A DNA stretch of 64,000 nt, from positions 124,001 to 188,000 of the forward strand of contig NZ_JAAOJA010000008.1 in assembly GCF_013184545.1 (NCBI RefSeq), read 5' to 3'. Within the stretch, counting starts at the first letter, position 1. Each line of letters starts with the position of its first letter. Shown in pieces: positions 18,917 to 27,990 of the stretch. Below the pieces are notes generated by a model. It was not told the DNA's origin, made no database searches, and saw only the letters and a program-made list of their open reading frames with translations. The position numbers were made by a program, and so were the translations under genes. Source of the DNA: Pseudomonas tumuqii. Its GTDB lineage: Bacteria > Pseudomonadota > Gammaproteobacteria > Pseudomonadales > Pseudomonadaceae.

Positions 18917-19664
18917 TGCGCACCTCCTGAACCGGCTCGGCGGCCAGTCCTTCATGCTTGAAATCCACCCAGTGCAGCGGCACCGGCACGTCTTCGCGGG
19001 CCTTGCCCGGCGCACTCTGCATGCTCGGGCAGCGGTCCTGCTGCTCGGCCTGGAGGAAGTCCACGGCCTCCTCCTCCCAGATCTTGTCGAGGGCTTCGAG
19101 CGAGTCGTCACGCACCTCGGCGGCGACCTGTTCGCGCACCTCGGCCATGGCCTGCTGCGGCTCGACGCCGGCAATCTGCAGCAGCGCGCGGAAGCAGCTC
19201 GCGTAAGCGCTTTCACGCTCGTCCAGGCGAGTGGCCAGCAACGCCAGCAGGTGCGCGACATCGGCCAGGCCCTCGCGGGCCTCCAGATCGTCGCGGGTGG
19301 AGAGGAACTCCAGGTACAGCGGGATATAGTCCGGCAGCTCCTTGATGCCGATGGCGAAACCGGCCTCTTCGTACTGCGCCATCATGTCGACCATGGCCTG
19401 GCCACGATCACGCGACTCGCCGTGGACGTGCTCGAACAGCAGCAGCGACAGCGAGCGACCACGACCGAACAGCGCGCCGTAGTGCTCCTGGCCGTCCATC
19501 AGGTCGTTGTCGCAGATCAGTGCCAGCAGTTCCTGCAGCGCACTGCGTTGCTGCGGGCTGATCTCGCGGGTGGCGTCGATGGCCTGGGCCAGTTCGTCGC
19601 GAGCCTCCAGCAGTTGCTCGGTCGGGTAATCCAGCAACAGGGAAATCACCTTGAGAATTTGCAT
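18909..19664 (-). CDS. narJ: NarJ, nitrate reductase assembly chaperone
   Basis: Cytoplasmic chaperone that holds apo-NarGH and helps molybdenum cofactor insertion and membrane attachment. The 251-residue all-helical protein starts MQILKVISLLLDYPTEQLL, with conserved segments YGALFGRGRSLSLLLFEHVHGESRDRGQAM and ELPDYIPLYLEFLS. ATG 19664 is preceded by GGAGGA inside the end of narH; the gap to the narH stop is 2 bases and the end overlaps narI, so translation is coupled. Confidence 0.97.
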   Translation of the reverse strand: MQILKVISLLLDYPTEQLLEARDELAQAIDATREISPQQRSALQELLALICDNDLMDGQEHYGALFGRGRSLSLLLFEHVHGESRDRGQAMVDMMAQYEEAGFAIGIKELPDYIPLYLEFLSTRDDLEAREGLADVAHLLALLATRLDERESAYASCFRALLQIAGVEPQQAMAEVREQVAAEVRDDSLEALDKIWEEEAVDFLQAEQQDRCPSMQSAPGKAREDVPVPLHWVDFKHEGLAAEPVQEVRNV

Positions 19665-19666
19665 GC

Positions 19667-21205
19667 TCAGTCCTCCCACAACTGTACGGTTTTGAGGATG
19701 TCGCGCTTGTTGGCCTTCTTCGCCCCGAACATGTTGGTGTCGGAGGAGCCACTGCAACCGCTGCCGAAGCTGAAGCCACAGCCGGAACGCTCGGCGAAGG
19801 CATCGCTGGTCGCCTCCTCACGGTGCGCACTGGGGATGACGAAGCGGTCTTCGTAGTTGGCGATGGCCAGGTAGCGGTACATGTCTTCGACCTGGGCCAC
19901 GCTCAGGCCGACATCGGCCAGCACTTGCAGGTCCTGCACGCCGTCGACCTGCTCGGAACGCTTGTAGGCACGCATCGCCAGCAGCCGCTTGAGAGCCAGC
20001 TTGACCGGGATGACGTCGCCGGCGGTGAGCAGGTTGGCCAGGTAACGCAGCGGGATGCGCAGGCTGTCGACATCCGGGATCACCCCGTTCATGCCCACGG
20101 TGCCAGCGGTCGCGGCGTTCTGGATCGGCGACAGCGGCGGCACGTACCAGACCATCGGCAGGGTGCGGTATTCCGGGTGCAACGGCAGCGCCAGCTTCCA
20201 GTCGACCGCCAGTTTGTACACCGGTGATTTCTGCGCGGCGTCGATCACCGACATCGGTACGCCGTCGGCCAGGGCCTGGGCGATGACTTTCGGGTCATTC
20301 GGGTCGAGGAAGATCTCCAGTTGCTTGTGGTACAGGTCCTGCTCGTTCGGCGTGCTGGCCACTTCAAGGATGCGGTCGGCGTCATACAGCAACACGCCGA
20401 GGTAGCGGATGCGACCGACGCAGGTTTCCGAACACACGGTCGGCATGCCGGCCTCGATGCGCGGGTAGCAGAAGATGCACTTCTCGGATTTGCCGCTCTT
20501 CCAGTTGAAGTAGATCTTCTTGTACGGGCAGCCGCTGATGCACATGCGCCAGCCGCGGCATTTTTCCTGGTCGATGAGGACGATGCCGTCTTCTTCGCGC
20601 TTGTAGATCGCCCCGCTCGGGCAGGAGGCCGCGCAGGTCGGGTTGAGGCAGTGCTCGCACAGACGCGGCAGGTACATCATGAAAGTATTTTCATACTCGC
20701 CATAGATGTCGGCCTGGATCTGGTCGAAGTTCTTGTCCTTGCGCCGCTTGGCGAACTCGGTGCCGAGAATCTCTTCCCAGTTCGGGCCCCACTCGATCTT
20801 CTGCATGCGCTTGCCGGTGATCACCGAACGCGGTCGTGCGACCGGCTGGTGTTCACCCAGGGGGGCGGTGTGCAGATGCTGGTAGTCGAAATCGAACGGC
20901 TCGTAGTAGTCGTCGATGGTCGGCAGGTCCGGGTTGGCGAAGATGTTCGCCAACACGCGGAACTTGCCGCCGATCTTCGGGTTGATCGAGCCGTCCTTGT
21001 TGCGGATCCAGCCGCCGCGCCATTTGTCCTGGTTTTCCCACTCCTTGGGATAGCCGATCCCGGGCTTGGTCTCGACGTTGTTGAACCAGGCGTATTCCAT
21101 TCCTTCGCGGCTGGTCCAGACGTTCTTGCAGGTGATCGAACAGGTGTGGCAACCGATGCACTTGTCCAGATTGAGGACCATGCCGACTTGCGAACGAATT
21201 TTCAT
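19667..21205 (-). CDS. narH: NarH, iron-sulfur subunit of nitrate reductase
   Basis: Electron-transfer subunit with four clusters linking NarI hemes to NarG, 512 residues, cytoplasmic face of the membrane. Cysteine groups are CIGCHTCSITC near the N-terminus, CEHCLNPTCAASC, CRGWRMCISGC (Trp in place of a Cys gives the [3Fe-4S] cluster) and CIFC...CSETC. ATG 21205 has GAGGAG nearby; the frame is open 5 codons further but without a better site. It begins 11 bases after narG ends. Confidence 0.98.
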   Translation of the reverse strand: MKIRSQVGMVLNLDKCIGCHTCSITCKNVWTSREGMEYAWFNNVETKPGIGYPKEWENQDKWRGGWIRNKDGSINPKIGGKFRVLANIFANPDLPTIDDYYEPFDFDYQHLHTAPLGEHQPVARPRSVITGKRMQKIEWGPNWEEILGTEFAKRRKDKNFDQIQADIYGEYENTFMMYLPRLCEHCLNPTCAASCPSGAIYKREEDGIVLIDQEKCRGWRMCISGCPYKKIYFNWKSGKSEKCIFCYPRIEAGMPTVCSETCVGRIRYLGVLLYDADRILEVASTPNEQDLYHKQLEIFLDPNDPKVIAQALADGVPMSVIDAAQKSPVYKLAVDWKLALPLHPEYRTLPMVWYVPPLSPIQNAATAGTVGMNGVIPDVDSLRIPLRYLANLLTAGDVIPVKLALKRLLAMRAYKRSEQVDGVQDLQVLADVGLSVAQVEDMYRYLAIANYEDRFVIPSAHREEATSDAFAERSGCGFSFGSGCSGSSDTNMFGAKKANKRDILKTVQLWED

Positions 21206-21216
21206 GGCAGAGCTCC

Positions 21217-24200
21217 TCAAATGTCTTGTGGCAGGGGTTGTGGCAGGGCTTCGTCGTCTGTGCCGTCAAGCCAGTCGACCTTGTCCATCTTGCGCACCAC
21301 GACGAACTCGTCGCGGTTGCAACCGACCGTGCCGTAATAGTTGAAACCGTAGGCCTGCTGGGCATAGCCACCGATCATGTGGGTCGGCTTGAGCACCACG
21401 CGGGTCACCGAGTTGTGGTGGCCGCCGCGAGTCTTGGTGGTCTCGCTGCCGGGCACGTTCACGATGCGTTCCTGGGCGTGGTACATCATCACCATGCCGT
21501 CCTTGACCCGCTGGCTGACCACCGCTCGGGCGGTCAGGGCGCCGTTGGCGTTGAAGCATTCGACCCAGTCGTTGTCCTCGATGCCGGCGCGCTTGGCGTC
21601 GGTTTCCGAGAGCCAGACAATCGGCCCGCCACGGCTCAGGGTGAGCATGATCAGGTTGTCGGTGTAGGTGCTGTGGATGCCCCACTTCTGGTGCGGGGTG
21701 ATCCAGTTCAGCACGATCTCGGTATTGCCGTTGGGCCGCTTGCCTTTGACGTAGTCGATGGTGCGGGTGTTGATCGGCGGCCGGTAGCTCATCATCTGCT
21801 CGCCGAAGGCCTGCATCCACGGGTGATCCTGGTAGAACTGCTGGCGGCCGGTGATGGTGCGCCACGGGATGTACTCGTGCACGTTGGTGTAGCCGGCGTT
21901 GTAGCTGACCTTCTCGTCTTCCAGGCCGGACCAGGTCGGGCTGGAGATGATCTTGCGCGGCTGCGCCTGGATGTCGCGGAAGCGGATCGCCTCGTGCGCC
22001 TTGTTGATCGCCAGGTGGCTGTGATCCAGGCCGGTGAACTCGGACAGCGCCGCCCAGGCCTTGAGCGCCACGTGGCCGTTGGTTTCCGGGGCCAGGGTGA
22101 GGATCACCTCGCAGGCATCGATGGCCGACTCGATCTGTGGCCGGCCTTTGCTGACGCCTTCGGCACGCACCTTGTGATTCAGCTCGCCGAGGAACTCGAC
22201 CTCATGCTCGGTGTTCCAGTTGATGCCCTTGCCGCCGTTGCCTTGCTTGTCGAGCAACGGGCCGAGGGAGCTGAACTTCTTGTAGACGTTCGGGTAGTCG
22301 CGCTCGACCACGGTCATGTTCGGGCAGTTCTTGCCCGGTACCGGAGCTTCGCCGGCGGTTTTCCAGTCGATGCCGCCGAACGGCTGGGCCAGTTCGCCGG
22401 GGCTGTCGTGCATCATCGGCACGGTGACCAGGTCCTGCTCGACCCCCAGTTGGCCGACCGACATCTCGGAGAAGGCCTTGGCGATGCCCTTGTAGATTTC
22501 CCAGTCGGAACGCGATTCCCAGGCCGGATCGATGGCCGCGGACAGCGGGTGGATGAAGGGGTGCATGTCCGAGGTGTTCATGTCGTCCTTCTCGTACCAG
22601 GTCGCCGTCGGCAACACGATGTCCGAGTAGACACAGGTAGAAGACATGCGGAAGTCCAGGGTGGTGACCAGATCGAGCTTGCCGATCGCGCCTTCGTCCA
22701 CCCACTCGACGTCGTTCGGCTTGAAGCCGCCACGCTTGCCGAGGTCTTCATTCATCACGCCGTTCTTGGTGCCGAGCAGGTACTTGAGCATGTACTCGTG
22801 GCCCTTGCCCGAGCTGCCCAGCAGGTTGGAGCGCCAGATGAACATGTTGCGCGGGAAGTTGACCGGGTTGTCCGGCTGTTCGCAGGCGAAACGCAGCGAG
22901 TCGTCCTGCAGCGACTTGAGTACGTAATCCACTGGCGACATGCCGGCGGCCTTGGCGTCACGGGTGATCTGCAGCGGGTTGCGGTTCATCTGCGGGGCGC
23001 TCGGCAACCAGCCGGCGCGTTCGGCGCGGATGTTGTAGTCCAGCGCGTGCTCGGGGAACTGCGACTTGTCGGCCAGCGGCGAGAGCACTTCGTGCATGCT
23101 CATCTTCTCGTGGCGCCACTGCGAACTGTGGGCGTAGAAGAAGCTGGTGCCGTTCATCTGCCGTGGCGGACGGCTCCAGTCCAGGCCGAAGGCCAGGGGC
23201 AGCCAGCCGCACTGCGGACGCAGTTTTTCCTGGCCGACGTAGTGGGCCCAACCGCCACCGGTTTGACCGACGCAACCGCAGAGCATGAGCATGTTGATCA
23301 GCCCGCGGTAGTTCATGTCCATGTGGTACCAGTGGTTCATCGCCGCACCGACGATGATCATGGAACGGCCCTTGGTCTTGTCGGCGTTGTCGGCGAACTC
23401 GCGGGCGATCTGGATCGCCTTCTCGCGGCTCACGCCAGTGATCAGCTCCTGCCAGGCCGGGGTGCCCGGCACAGTGGCGTCGTCGTAGTCCTTGGCGACG
23501 TTGCCGCCACCCAGGCCACGGTCGATCGCCAGGTTGGCTGCCGACAGGTCGAACACGGTGGCGACCTTGGCTTGGGTGCCGTCGGCCAGGGTGATGCTGC
23601 GTACCGGGACGCGGCGCAGTTGCACGGCTTCGCCGGCGACATGCTGGAAGTGCTCGTGGGTCTGGCCACCGAAGTACGGGAAGGCCACTTCGGCCACTTC
23701 CTCGCCGATCAGGCTCAGTTGCAGCTTTACCTCGCGACCGTCACCGCCCTCGCGGGCCTCGATGTTCCACTTGCCCTTCTCGCCCCAGCGGTAGCCGATC
23801 GACCCCAACGGCGAGACCAGTTGATTGGTTTCGCTGTCCAGCGCGATGGTTTTCCACTCGGGATTGTTTTCCTGGCCGAGGTTGTCGGCCAGATCCGCGG
23901 CACGCAGGAAGCGGTCCGGCTGGTAGCCGTTGAGTTCCGGGGTGGCGCCTTTGTGATCTTTCAGCAGCACCAGCACCGGGAAGTCGGTGTAGCGGCGCAC
24001 GTAGTCGGTGAAGTAGGCGCTCGGCTTGTCGAGGTGGAATTCTTTGAAGATGACGTGGTTGAACGCCTGGGCCAGCGCCGCATCGGTGCCCTGCTTGGGG
24101 TTCAGCCAGAGGTCGGTCAGCTTGGCCACCTCGGAGTAGTCCGGGGTGATCGATACGGTCTTGGTGCCCTTGTAGCGGACTTCGGTAAAGAAGTGCGCGT

Positions 24201-24987
24201 CTGGCGTGCGCGTCTGCGGCACGTTGGAGCCCCAGGCGATGATGTAGTTGGAGTTGTACCAGTCGGCCGATTCCGGCACGTCGGTCTGCTCGCCCCACAC
24301 CTGTGGCGAGGACGGCGGCAGGTCGCAGTACCAGTCGTAGAAACTCAGGCACACGCCGCCGATCAGTGACAGATAACGACTACCGGCCGCGTAGCTGACC
24401 ATCGACATGGCCGGGATCGGCGAGAAGCCGACCACGCGGTCCGGGCCGTGCTCCTTGACGGTATAGACGTTGGCCGCGGCGATGATCTCGTTGACTTCGT
24501 TCCAGCTCGAGCGGATGAAGCCGCCCATGCCGCGCTTGCTCTTGTAGGACTCGGCCTTGACCGGATCCGTGACGATGCTCGCCCAGGCCTCGACCGGATT
24601 CAGGGTCGCCCGCGCTTCGCGCCAAAGCTTGAGAAGGGGTTTACGCACCTTGGGGTACTTGAGGCGGTTGGCGCTGTAGATGTACCAGCTGTAGCTGGCA
24701 CCACGCGGACAGCCGCGCGGCTCGTGGTTGGGCAGGTCGTTGCGGGTACGCGGGTAGTCGGTCTGCTGGGTTTCCCAGGTGATCAGGCCGTTCTTCACGT
24801 AGATCTTCCACGAGCACGAGCCGGTGCAGTTCACCCCATGGGTGGAACGCACGATCTTGTCGTACTGCCAGCGCGAACGGTAGACGTTCTCCCAATCGCG
24901 TGACTCGATGCGGGTTTCGCCATGACCATCGGCGAACTCACCCTGCTTACGGTTGAAGAAACGCAATTGGTCGAGTAAATGACTCAT
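21217..24987 (-). CDS. narG: NarG, catalytic molybdenum subunit of membrane nitrate reductase
   Basis: Catalytic subunit reducing nitrate to nitrite on the cytoplasmic face, carrying the bis-MGD cofactor and the FS0 cluster. The 1256-residue length is standard. FS0 ligands are H50, C54, C58 and C93 (HGVNCTGSCSW; GCPRGASYSW). The segment SADWYNSNYIIAWGSN contains the aspartate known to bind molybdenum. A GAGG ribosome site precedes ATG 24987. It is the third gene of the operon, after narK1 and narK2, with 68 bp to narK2. Nothing unusual was seen. Confidence 0.99.
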   Translation of the reverse strand: MSHLLDQLRFFNRKQGEFADGHGETRIESRDWENVYRSRWQYDKIVRSTHGVNCTGSCSWKIYVKNGLITWETQQTDYPRTRNDLPNHEPRGCPRGASYSWYIYSANRLKYPKVRKPLLKLWREARATLNPVEAWASIVTDPVKAESYKSKRGMGGFIRSSWNEVNEIIAAANVYTVKEHGPDRVVGFSPIPAMSMVSYAAGSRYLSLIGGVCLSFYDWYCDLPPSSPQVWGEQTDVPESADWYNSNYIIAWGSNVPQTRTPDAHFFTEVRYKGTKTVSITPDYSEVAKLTDLWLNPKQGTDAALAQAFNHVIFKEFHLDKPSAYFTDYVRRYTDFPVLVLLKDHKGATPELNGYQPDRFLRAADLADNLGQENNPEWKTIALDSETNQLVSPLGSIGYRWGEKGKWNIEAREGGDGREVKLQLSLIGEEVAEVAFPYFGGQTHEHFQHVAGEAVQLRRVPVRSITLADGTQAKVATVFDLSAANLAIDRGLGGGNVAKDYDDATVPGTPAWQELITGVSREKAIQIAREFADNADKTKGRSMIIVGAAMNHWYHMDMNYRGLINMLMLCGCVGQTGGGWAHYVGQEKLRPQCGWLPLAFGLDWSRPPRQMNGTSFFYAHSSQWRHEKMSMHEVLSPLADKSQFPEHALDYNIRAERAGWLPSAPQMNRNPLQITRDAKAAGMSPVDYVLKSLQDDSLRFACEQPDNPVNFPRNMFIWRSNLLGSSGKGHEYMLKYLLGTKNGVMNEDLGKRGGFKPNDVEWVDEGAIGKLDLVTTLDFRMSSTCVYSDIVLPTATWYEKDDMNTSDMHPFIHPLSAAIDPAWESRSDWEIYKGIAKAFSEMSVGQLGVEQDLVTVPMMHDSPGELAQPFGGIDWKTAGEAPVPGKNCPNMTVVERDYPNVYKKFSSLGPLLDKQGNGGKGINWNTEHEVEFLGELNHKVRAEGVSKGRPQIESAIDACEVILTLAPETNGHVALKAWAALSEFTGLDHSHLAINKAHEAIRFRDIQAQPRKIISSPTWSGLEDEKVSYNAGYTNVHEYIPWRTITGRQQFYQDHPWMQAFGEQMMSYRPPINTRTIDYVKGKRPNGNTEIVLNWITPHQKWGIHSTYTDNLIMLTLSRGGPIVWLSETDAKRAGIEDNDWVECFNANGALTARAVVSQRVKDGMVMMYHAQERIVNVPGSETTKTRGGHHNSVTRVVLKPTHMIGGYAQQAYGFNYYGTVGCNRDEFVVVRKMDKVDWLDGTDDEALPQPLPQDI

Positions 24988-25055
24988 CTCTTTTTCCTCT
25001 CAGGCTTGCTGCGGGATCTGCGTCCCGCACACGCAATGATTCGATTCGTTACCGG

Positions 25056-26471
25056 TTAGCAGGGGGTTTCCGCGCCTTTGCGCGAGTACCACCACCAGGT
25101 CACCAGGATGCAGCTGACGTAGTAGCCGATGAACACGTACAGGGCCATTTGCGGGCCGCCGGTCAGCGCCATCGAGGTGCCGAATGACTTGGGAATGAAG
25201 AAGGCGCCATAGGCCGCCACCGCCGAACTGAAGCCGAGCACCGCGGCCGCTTCCTTGCCGGCGTTCTTGATCGCCTGCTCCTTGATCGCCGCCGTTTTGC
25301 CGATGCTGCCGCGCTCGTGCAGGGTGCGGAAGATCACCGGAATCATGCGGAAGGTGGAGCCGTTGCCGATGCCGGTGGTGACGAACAGCAACATGAACAT
25401 GGCCAGGAAGCCGTAGAAGTTGCCCTCGGTGCCGGCTACCGGGATGAAGGCGAGTACGCCGAACACCGCCGCGATCATCAGCACGAAGTTCCACAGGGTC
25501 ACCCGCGCGCCGCCCAGCTTGTCCGCCAGCCAGCCACCCAGCGGGCGCACCAGGGCGCCGACCAACGGGCCGAGGAAGGCGAACTGCAGTGGGTCGACGC
25601 CAGGGAACTGGGTCTTGATCAGCATCGGGAAGCCGGCGGCGAAGCCGATGAAGGAGCCGAAGGTGGCCAGGTACAGCCAGCACATCAACCAGTTGTGCTT
25701 GCGCTTGAAGATCACCGCCTGTTCGCTGAAGGACGCCTTGGCGCTGGTCAGGTCGTTCATGCCGAACCAGGCCGCCACGGCCACCGCGAGGATGAACGGC
25801 ACCCAGATGAAGCCGGCGTTCTGCAGCCACAGCTGGCTATCTTCGCCCAGCTCCTGGGCCTGGCCGCCGACCGCGCCGAACAGGCCGACGCCGATCACCA
25901 GCGGCACGCTGAACTGCATCACCGAGACGCCGAGGTTGCCCAGGCCGGCATTCAGGCCGAGAGCGGTGCCCTGCTGCGACTTGGGATAGAAGAAGCTGAT
26001 ATTGGCCATGCTCGAGGCGAAGTTGCCGCCGCCGAAGCCGCACAGCAGCGCGATGATCACGAACACGCTGTAGGTGGTGCTGGTGTCCTGCACGGCGAAG
26101 CCCATCCACAGAGCCGGCAGCAGCAGCGAGGCGGTGCTCAGGGCGGTCCATCTACGGCCGCCGAAGATCGGCACCATGAAGGAGTAGAAGATCCGCAGGG
26201 TGGCGCCGGACAAGCCCGGCAGCGCCGCCAGCCAGAACAACTGGTCATTGCTGAAGGTGAAGCCGATGCTGTTCAGGCGCACGGTCACCGCGCTCCAGAC
26301 CATCCACACGGCGAAGGCCAGCAGCAGCGCGGGGATCGAGATCCACAGGTTGCGGGTGGCGATCTGCTTGCCGATGCTGCCCCAGAAGTGCGGGTCTTCC
26401 GGCCGCCAGTCGTGAATGACCGGTCCCTGGCTGGGCAGCCCGGTTACCGGGGGATTCTTGGTTGCGGACAT
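25056..26471 (-). CDS. narK2: NarK2-type nitrate/nitrite transporter
   Basis: Major facilitator superfamily transporter of 471 residues with 12 TM helices; the NarK2 type exchanges nitrate for nitrite or symports nitrate with protons. Nitrate signature segments are GGNFASSMANISFFYPKSQQG and GNGSTFRMIPVIFRTLHE, each with glycine-rich helix and arginine. Of two nearby starts, ATG 26471 is preferred because AAGGAG lies 7 bases before it; ATG 26477 would be only 1 base from the site but overlaps the narK1 stop. The N-terminal cytoplasmic stretch of about 45 residues fits NarK2 of P. aeruginosa. Confidence 0.95.
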   Translation of the reverse strand: MSATKNPPVTGLPSQGPVIHDWRPEDPHFWGSIGKQIATRNLWISIPALLLAFAVWMVWSAVTVRLNSIGFTFSNDQLFWLAALPGLSGATLRIFYSFMVPIFGGRRWTALSTASLLLPALWMGFAVQDTSTTYSVFVIIALLCGFGGGNFASSMANISFFYPKSQQGTALGLNAGLGNLGVSVMQFSVPLVIGVGLFGAVGGQAQELGEDSQLWLQNAGFIWVPFILAVAVAAWFGMNDLTSAKASFSEQAVIFKRKHNWLMCWLYLATFGSFIGFAAGFPMLIKTQFPGVDPLQFAFLGPLVGALVRPLGGWLADKLGGARVTLWNFVLMIAAVFGVLAFIPVAGTEGNFYGFLAMFMLLFVTTGIGNGSTFRMIPVIFRTLHERGSIGKTAAIKEQAIKNAGKEAAAVLGFSSAVAAYGAFFIPKSFGTSMALTGGPQMALYVFIGYYVSCILVTWWWYSRKGAETPC

Positions 26472-26473
26472 GC

Positions 26474-27754
26474 TCATTCTCCTTCAAGCGGCAGGAAAGC
26501 AGGAACCGTGGCCTTTTCGGGGACCAGGCCCATAACGGGAGTTTTGCGAACTTCGCTGAAGTACATCCAGATCAGGGAGACCCAGACCACGCCGTACATC
26601 AGCATGAAACTGGAGGAGCGCACGCCGGTCAGGTCGACCAGGGCGCCGAACATGATCGGCAGGATGAAGCCGCCGAGGCCGCCGGCCAGGCCGACGATGC
26701 CGGAGATGGCGCCCATGTTGTCCGGGTAGTCATCGGAGATGTACTTGAACACCGAGGCCTTGCCGAAGGCGAAGGCGATGCCGACGACGAACAGCAGTGC
26801 GGTGAAGGTCCAGGCATTGAGACCAATGTTGTAGGTCTGCGGACCATTGACGGTCTGCACGATCAGTTCGGTCTGCGGGTAGGACAGCAGGAACAGGCAC
26901 ACCCAGCTCACCCACATCACCCACCAGGTCACGCTCTGCGCACCCCACTTGTCCGACATCCAGCCACCCATGGCGCGCAGCACGCCGCCCGGCAGGGAGA
27001 AGCAGGCGGCCAGCAAGGCGGCGCTCTGCAGGTTGAAGCCGTATTCCTCGACGTAGTACTTGGTCATCCACAAGGCCAGGGCTACATAGCCGCCGAAGAC
27101 GATCGAGTAGTACTGGCAGTAGCGCATTACCTTGGGGTCTTTCAAGGTGCGCAGCTGATCGGCCAGGGACACGTTGCTACGCACCCGATGACCCTTGTTC
27201 TCGTAGGTGCAGAACCAGAACAGCAGCGCGGTGATGAACATGATCGCCGAGTAGACCTTGGGCACCATCTGCCAGCTGGCCGCGGCGATGATCGCCGGGG
27301 CGACGAACTTGGTCAGCGCGGAGCCGGCGTTACCGGCGCCGAAGATGCCCATGGCGAAACCCTGGTTCTGCTTTTCGAACCACTTGGCGACATAGGCGAT
27401 GCCGACCGAGAAGGAACCGCCGGCGAGGCCGACGAACAGGCCGAGGACCAGAAAGTGCCAGTACTCGGTGGCCAGGCTGATCATGTAGATCGGCAGTACG
27501 CAGACCAGCATCAGCAGGAAGAACACGATGCGCCCGCCGAACCTGTCGGTGAGCATGCCCAGCGGCAGGCGCACCAGCGAACCGGTGAGCACCGGCGTGG
27601 CGGCCAGCAGGCCGAACTGGGTATCGTTGAGTTGCAGTAACTCCTTGATCGGAACGCCGAGTACGGCGAACATCATCCAGACCATGAAGCAGATGGTGAA
27701 CGCCAGGGTGCTCATACCCAGAACCAGGCCCTGTTGTGTTCTCAAACGTGCCAT
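26474..27754 (-). CDS. narK1: NarK1-type nitrate transporter
   Basis: Major facilitator transporter of 426 residues, 12 TM helices, shorter at the N-terminus than the neighbouring NarK2; NarK1-type proteins are usually nitrate/proton symporters. Conserved segments are RLPLGMLTDRFGGR, GLAGGSFSVGIAYVAKWFEKQNQG and GGLGGFILPIMFG. AAGGGG precedes ATG 27754. It is the first gene of the nar operon. An ANR/DNR box is 62 bp upstream and a NarL-type palindrome 113 bp upstream, in the region shared with divergent narX. Having two fused-operon transporters of different type is normal in pseudomonads. Confidence 0.95.
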   Translation of the reverse strand: MARLRTQQGLVLGMSTLAFTICFMVWMMFAVLGVPIKELLQLNDTQFGLLAATPVLTGSLVRLPLGMLTDRFGGRIVFFLLMLVCVLPIYMISLATEYWHFLVLGLFVGLAGGSFSVGIAYVAKWFEKQNQGFAMGIFGAGNAGSALTKFVAPAIIAAASWQMVPKVYSAIMFITALLFWFCTYENKGHRVRSNVSLADQLRTLKDPKVMRYCQYYSIVFGGYVALALWMTKYYVEEYGFNLQSAALLAACFSLPGGVLRAMGGWMSDKWGAQSVTWWVMWVSWVCLFLLSYPQTELIVQTVNGPQTYNIGLNAWTFTALLFVVGIAFAFGKASVFKYISDDYPDNMGAISGIVGLAGGLGGFILPIMFGALVDLTGVRSSSFMLMYGVVWVSLIWMYFSEVRKTPVMGLVPEKATVPAFLPLEGE

Positions 27755-27815
27755 AGCGAACCCCTTGATTCCCGAACCATGGGCGGCACACTAGATAGGC
27801 AAGGGCGCGGCGCAC

Positions 27816-27829
27816 TTGACCTGGGTCAA
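27816..27829 (-). promoter_or_regulatory. ANR/DNR (FNR-type) box of the nar operon
   Basis: TTGAC CTGG GTCAA is a near-perfect palindrome with the FNR-family TTGAN-N4-NTCAA form, about 62 bp upstream of the narK1 start and well placed for class II activation. Confidence 0.85.
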
Positions 27830-27866
27830 TTAATACAGAGCGGTCTGGGCCTGCCCTGCCGCCGCC

Positions 27867-27882
27867 TACCTCTTAAGTGGTA
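27867..27882 (-). promoter_or_regulatory. NarL 7-2-7 site in the narK1-narX intergenic region
   Basis: TACCTCT TA AGTGGTA: the left heptamer is a full match to TACYYMT and the right one, inverted, has one mismatch. The 7-2-7 layout is the one bound by NarL. It sits 38 bp upstream of the FNR-type box, suited to NarL co-activation of the nar operon. Confidence 0.8.
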
Positions 27883-27965
27883 GCCCGGTTTTTCACATAA
27901 AATGCCTTTTAAAACAGCTAGTTAGAGTCAATATAAATCCTTGCTCGCGAGACTGCATGCAGTCC

Positions 27966-27981
27966 GAGTTCTTTAGAGGTA
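27966..27981 (+). promoter_or_regulatory. NarL-type site overlapping the narX ribosome-binding site
   Basis: GAGTTCT TT AGAGGTA: the right heptamer, inverted, is a perfect TACCTCT; the left matches 5 of 7. The AGAGG is also the best Shine-Dalgarno sequence for narX (ATG 27991). Binding here would be expected to repress narX rather than activate it. Confidence 0.65.
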
Positions 27982-27990
27982 GTCCGTGCG